A stretch of 64,000 bases of DNA from Akkermansiaceae bacterium. Its GTDB lineage: Bacteria; Verrucomicrobiota; Verrucomicrobiia; Verrucomicrobiales; Akkermansiaceae. Under the pieces are notes generated by a model that saw only the letters and a list, made by a program, of their open reading frames with translations, was not told the DNA's origin and ran no database searches. The stretch spans positions 1 through 64,000 of the forward strand of contig CAIVKO010000213.1 in assembly GCA_903906515.1 (NCBI GenBank), in the 5' to 3' direction. Shown here piece by piece: positions 60,873 through 64,000 of the stretch. Position 1 is the stretch's first letter; each line of letters opens with the position of its first letter. Position numbers and translations under genes: made by a program.

Positions 60873-63293
60873 TTACTTCGTCGGTTTGGACTGGGTGATG
60901 AACTCATTCATGCCCACCAGTTTCGGCGTGGTCTTGCCAGACTGAATATCGGCGATCGTTTTATCAATCAGTGCCAACTGCTCGGCGGAGTTTGATTTGT
61001 ATTGTGCGCGCAATTCCTGCAGCTGCGGCAGATACTCCTTGGCATGGGTGCCGTAGCGACCAAGGTATTCAAGACATGACGGTATGCGTTTTCCGCTGCC
61101 CCACCGGGTGGGTTCCATCACCGATAAACAAAGCGGCATGCCCTCGATGATATGCAACCGTGATAACAAATCCAAACCCGCCAATCGAATGCCATCCGCG
61201 AACATTTCATTGCTGGGTGCCATTTTATCAACCGCCTTGATGATGGACGGTAAAAGCTGCGCCACATCCTGATCCGTCAGCTTGCTATATACGCGGCCCA
61301 GTGATCCACGTGCCACACTTTCCTCATTCTGAAGGAGCGACCGGATAGCTGGATACAGCAGCTCACGGTCAACTCCATCCAAGGATTCTGTTAGAATACT
61401 CTTGATGTCACGCGACCCGGGAAACGGTGCGAACAAGGCCACGGCGGCGGCACGTTGGGCCGTGCGCCGGGGGTCTTTCGGATTATCACGCGTCGTCATG
61501 CGCAGCAAATCGTTCACACTGGCCTGGCGGGCGGTTTCGCTCAATTTCGGGATGGAGAAACAAGCGAGGCTTTGCAACCAGGGATCGGACTCCTGAAGCA
61601 GAGCCCGCAATTGCGGTGCTGCGGCATCGGCGCGCGGTCCAAGGCAGCCCAATGCCTCGCAGGCACCGTAGCGGGAATTGACATTGGAGCTGGCTAACAT
61701 TTTTGTCAGCGCCGGGACGAAATCGTCCTGCAATTGTCCCAGTCCCTTGGCCGATCGCTTGCGCACGGCAGGTGACCAACTGGTCAAGCCAGCCAGCAGT
61801 TGCTCCGCGCTGCGACCGGTGTAACCGTCCTTTGATGTGAAGTAGTCGCGACCTGCTGCCATGACTTCGTCGGATTGGGTGCGGGTCAACGCCGGAATGG
61901 TGAATGGCTTTTTGCCCGTTAGGTAAAGGCTCTTTTGTGAAGCCGCCAAGCCCAGCAGATACGAGCCGGAGCAGTCCCAGCTCGTGTGTTTTCCATGCTC
62001 CTCTTCGCCGACGGGTGAGCCGGGATAAGCGACGCTGCCGTCCCAGCCGCGAGCGAGATCGTAATACCATGATTGCTCTTTGAAGTAGGCACCCGATGCG
62101 ATCGGTCCGCTGCGGATCACTCCGGGCAAAGACCAGAGGATGTTGAAAAAGTTGCCGGTATGGCCGCGTTCACGTTCGCTGTAGGCAGCGACAGCCATTT
62201 TGGTGAAATACTCCGCTGCCTCACGGTCGCCTAACAAATCGAAGAGCACCGCCGCGCTGGAGCACTTGCCGTTGTCCTCATGACCGGGCCATGGCTGATG
62301 GTCACCATAAGGGATGGCGCCTTTGTTCACGTACCAGCGCAGGAAGCCCGCGGACTTGGCAATGGCTTTGTCCAGCACCGGATCTTTCACGCCAGCCTCG
62401 CGGGCGAGCACCATGGAGACGGTCAGGCCGAGTGCGGGTAAATTCATGCAGCCATAGCCATTGAGGTTGCCATTGGCCATGGCGAACTTGTGTCCCCATG
62501 TGCCGACAGCGCTCTGCCCCAGCGCAGCCTCAAGCGCCATGCGCTTCATGCCGTCGAAAACCGAACGGTCGCCTGTGGCCATGATATACTCGGCGAGGAA
62601 CATGTTCGCATAGCCATAATGCCACGTCGCCATGGAGTCCGTCTTAAAATCGGCCACCTTTTTCGCATAGGCTTCCAGCATGGGCCGGTATTCTGCCTTG
62701 CCGCTCGCGAGCAGTGCGAGTGCATTCATGTTGGTGGCGATCGATATGTCTTTAAGCCCCCGCTTTGCAATGGCCTCGCAGCCGAGTTCAAAAACGCGTT
62801 TCGATTTCGGGCAATCAAATGGTGCGGTGTCACTGTAGGTGCCCATGACCTTGAGCTTGAGCTCCGCGGTTTCGGTCTTGCCCGCACGCCAGCGAGTGAC
62901 ACGTAGAAGCCCGCCGCCTTTTTCCTCCTCTGCCGCCGTGATGGCATGGGCGAATTGTTTTCGCGCGTCGTCGCTGAAATTTTTCCCATCGATGCCGAGA
63001 ATGACGTCGCCGCTGGTCAACACCCCGTCCGCCGGAGAACCTTTGGCCACGGTTGTCACCAGAATCTGCCGGGTATCGAGTGATTGGCCCTTGTTGGTGT
63101 AGATCCAACCCCGCGCTCCGATCGGCCCGAGCGTCCATTCGTGGCTTTCACCTTTTAGCCCGCCTTGGGTAAAGTCGGGGTTCGGGAGGACTTCCTTTTT
63201 CTTGGCGGGAGCTCCCAAAAGTAGATTCGCTCCACCCATTAGCAGGCAGCCGAACAGGGTGAATGTGTGTGATAACCGGGTGCTTTTTTTCAT
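60873..63293 (-). CDS. Secreted PDZ, alpha-toroid and HEAT-repeat protein
   Basis: This 806-aa protein has a signal peptide (FTLFGCLLMGGANLLLGAP). A PDZ-like segment follows (about 55-155: LGPIGARGWIYTNKG, VTTVAKGSPADGVLTSGDVILGIDGKNF). A long alpha-helical barrel-like domain comes next (about 160-500, including ATWHYGYANMFLAEY, NLNGYGCMNLPALGLTVSM, NGKCSSAAVLFDLLGD, GWDGSVAYPGSP and DCSGSYLLGL). HEAT-type repeats make up the C-terminal part (about 530-780: VRKRSAKGLGQLQDDFVPALTKML, YGACEALGCLGPRADAAAPQLRALLQ). The helical barrel recalls terpenoid-cyclase-fold enzymes, but no catalytic residues are certain. A PDZ plus HEAT combination suggests a protein-binding envelope factor. The start is the ATG of MKKSTRL; the frame is open further upstream. 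Confidence 0.72.
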   Translation of the reverse strand: MKKSTRLSHTFTLFGCLLMGGANLLLGAPAKKKEVLPNPDFTQGGLKGESHEWTLGPIGARGWIYTNKGQSLDTRQILVTTVAKGSPADGVLTSGDVILGIDGKNFSDDARKQFAHAITAAEEEKGGGLLRVTRWRAGKTETAELKLKVMGTYSDTAPFDCPKSKRVFELGCEAIAKRGLKDISIATNMNALALLASGKAEYRPMLEAYAKKVADFKTDSMATWHYGYANMFLAEYIMATGDRSVFDGMKRMALEAALGQSAVGTWGHKFAMANGNLNGYGCMNLPALGLTVSMVLAREAGVKDPVLDKAIAKSAGFLRWYVNKGAIPYGDHQPWPGHEDNGKCSSAAVLFDLLGDREAAEYFTKMAVAAYSERERGHTGNFFNILWSLPGVIRSGPIASGAYFKEQSWYYDLARGWDGSVAYPGSPVGEEEHGKHTSWDCSGSYLLGLAASQKSLYLTGKKPFTIPALTRTQSDEVMAAGRDYFTSKDGYTGRSAEQLLAGLTSWSPAVRKRSAKGLGQLQDDFVPALTKMLASSNVNSRYGACEALGCLGPRADAAAPQLRALLQESDPWLQSLACFSIPKLSETARQASVNDLLRMTTRDNPKDPRRTAQRAAAVALFAPFPGSRDIKSILTESLDGVDRELLYPAIRSLLQNEESVARGSLGRVYSKLTDQDVAQLLPSIIKAVDKMAPSNEMFADGIRLAGLDLLSRLHIIEGMPLCLSVMEPTRWGSGKRIPSCLEYLGRYGTHAKEYLPQLQELRAQYKSNSAEQLALIDKTIADIQSGKTTPKLVGMNEFITQSKPTK

Positions 63294-63829
63294 GGCTCGT
63301 TTGTTCGGAATGGTTTTTTGGGTGGCTTGATTGGGATCATCGATACGGGTTGATGAACTGAAATCTTCCGGCGGGTTTGTGTTTAGGAATGCATAGATCT
63401 CCGGGGAGTCCGGGATGTTTCCTTGATGCCCGTCAACCATTCATCCATTTGGTTCGATCACTCGTCAGCCAGTGATTTTCACGGCACTTGAAGTCCAGAT
63501 CCGGGCGGCCAGGTGCAGTTCCAGGACTTTTTGCCAAGGTGTTGGCTCGAACGGCGCGGTCGAGAGCGGCATGGTGATCCCGCAGCGGGTGATCGGCCGG
63601 GAACAACTCTAGGCGATCGATTTCAAATTTGAGATTTGAGGAGACGGTGATACGTCAGAGTGTTCGCATGGACAGTTCAAAGTATAAACCCGCAATTTTT
63701 ACATTTCAGGGGGGGTGTGCGTGGGCATTGGAGGAGGATCGCTGTCTTGCTCCTTGATGGGGGCGATTTTCCGTTCGGCGCACGCTTGGCTTGCGCATTG
63801 GGGCGGGGGTCATTAAGTATCCGCCCACG
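63294..63829. other. Intergenic region upstream of parC
   Basis: About 536 bp between the divergent PDZ/HEAT gene and parC; both promoters should lie here. The minus-strand frame of the neighbour is open for 49 codons upstream of its chosen start and another minus-strand open stretch covers about 63440-63640, but neither has family similarity. AAATTTGAGATTTGAGGAG near 63629 and a G-run GGGGGGG at 63711 are simple-sequence elements. Confidence 0.4.
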
Positions 63830-64000
63830 ATGACGCACGACCCCGACCAACATGCCTCGCTTGGAGCGATGTATTCGGACTATTTCCTTGATTACGCCAG
63901 CTACGTGATCCTCGAGCGGGCGGTGCCGCACCTTTACGACGGGCTCAAGCCGGTGCAGCGCCGGATCCTGCACGCCATGGACGAACTGGACGACGGTCGT
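63830..64000 (+). CDS. parC: DNA topoisomerase IV subunit A, 5' end (runs off the window)
   Basis: The first 57 codons encode [20 protein letters not shown] followed by [20 protein letters not shown] and [17 protein letters not shown], the N-terminal part of type IIA topoisomerase A subunits. The [11 protein letters not shown] wording is that of the ParC proteins of the Bacteroidota/Verrucomicrobiota type, rather than GyrA (usually MSVIVGRALPD). The active-site tyrosine lies beyond the window edge. Confidence 0.85.
   Translation, partial: MTHDPDQHASLGAMYSDYFLDYASYVILERAVPHLYDGLKPVQRRILHAMDELDDGR

Noticed and set aside
63294..63440. 49-codon extension upstream of the PDZ/HEAT protein start
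   Set aside because: No signal peptide if used, and the internal MKKSTRL start gives a normal one.
63677..63973. 98-codon minus-strand frame opposite the parC start
   Set aside because: Shadow of parC; no domain.

Overview
The window looks like a chromosome segment of a Verrucomicrobiota bacterium, probably Verrucomicrobiaceae-like. This is inferred from the high-GC codon usage and from gene families common in that phylum: DUF1080 proteins, secreted Gfo/Idh/MocA oxidoreductases with a Tat signal, W-x-PG-YW (YXWGXW) repeat proteins, Asp-rich TSP3-like repeats, and a ParC of the [11 protein letters not shown] type. Weak Shine-Dalgarno sites and palindromic extragenic repeats fit as well. No 16S rRNA or tRNA gene was seen, so the taxonomy is an inference.

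Layout. 1-2785 is the end of a long CRISPR array (36-bp repeats, about 30-bp spacers) that runs off the left edge, with no cas genes in the window. It is followed by a RelE/ParE toxin gene killed by a nonsense codon. 3.4-12.9 kb is mostly housekeeping: mutL, a rhomboid protease, a MaoC hydratase, a Pro/Ala-rich envelope protein, a shortened argA, a beta-CASP nuclease, folP and a lipid-modifying phosphoethanolamine transferase. 13.0-17.2 kb holds two divergent, paralogous fusions of multiheme cytochrome c (11 and 9 haem motifs) to membrane cytochrome b, the most unusual respiratory feature here. 17.3-23.4 kb carries an unlinked trpB, a UvrD-family helicase, an aldolase-fold enzyme, a lipoprotein and panD. 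23.5-25.6 kb is a cobalamin riboswitch followed by a BtuB-like TonB receptor. 25.6-28.7 kb has a MazG-like pyrophosphohydrolase, a FucP-like sugar permease with a cysteine-rich insertion, and small membrane proteins. 28.7-39.7 kb has several repeat-built envelope proteins, a DUF1080 plus Gfo/Idh pair, an SNF2 helicase and a VOC protein.

40.2-60 kb is carbohydrate oriented. One cassette has an aldo/keto reductase, an RbsD/FucU mutarotase and a zinc dehydrogenase facing an SSS symporter and a second zinc dehydrogenase. A second group has a secreted glycoside-hydrolase-like protein, a XylR/AraC regulator, a Gfo/Idh enzyme, two MFS carriers, mannonate dehydratase (uxuA) and glucuronate isomerase (uxaC). 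Together these suggest uptake and catabolism of a hexuronate or related sugar, although no canonical fructuronate reductase is present. Decayed genes lie among them: a VapC toxin with an internal deletion and a fragment of an MFS carrier related to the intact copy 3 kb away. 59.5-60.6 kb is a queF-queC queuosine pair. A PDZ/HEAT-repeat secreted protein and the 5' end of parC close the window.

No complete new defence or mobile system could be demonstrated. The best candidates for undescribed biology are the divergent cytochrome c/b fusions, the CxxC-bearing FucP-like carrier, and the large CRISPR array, whose effector lies outside the window.
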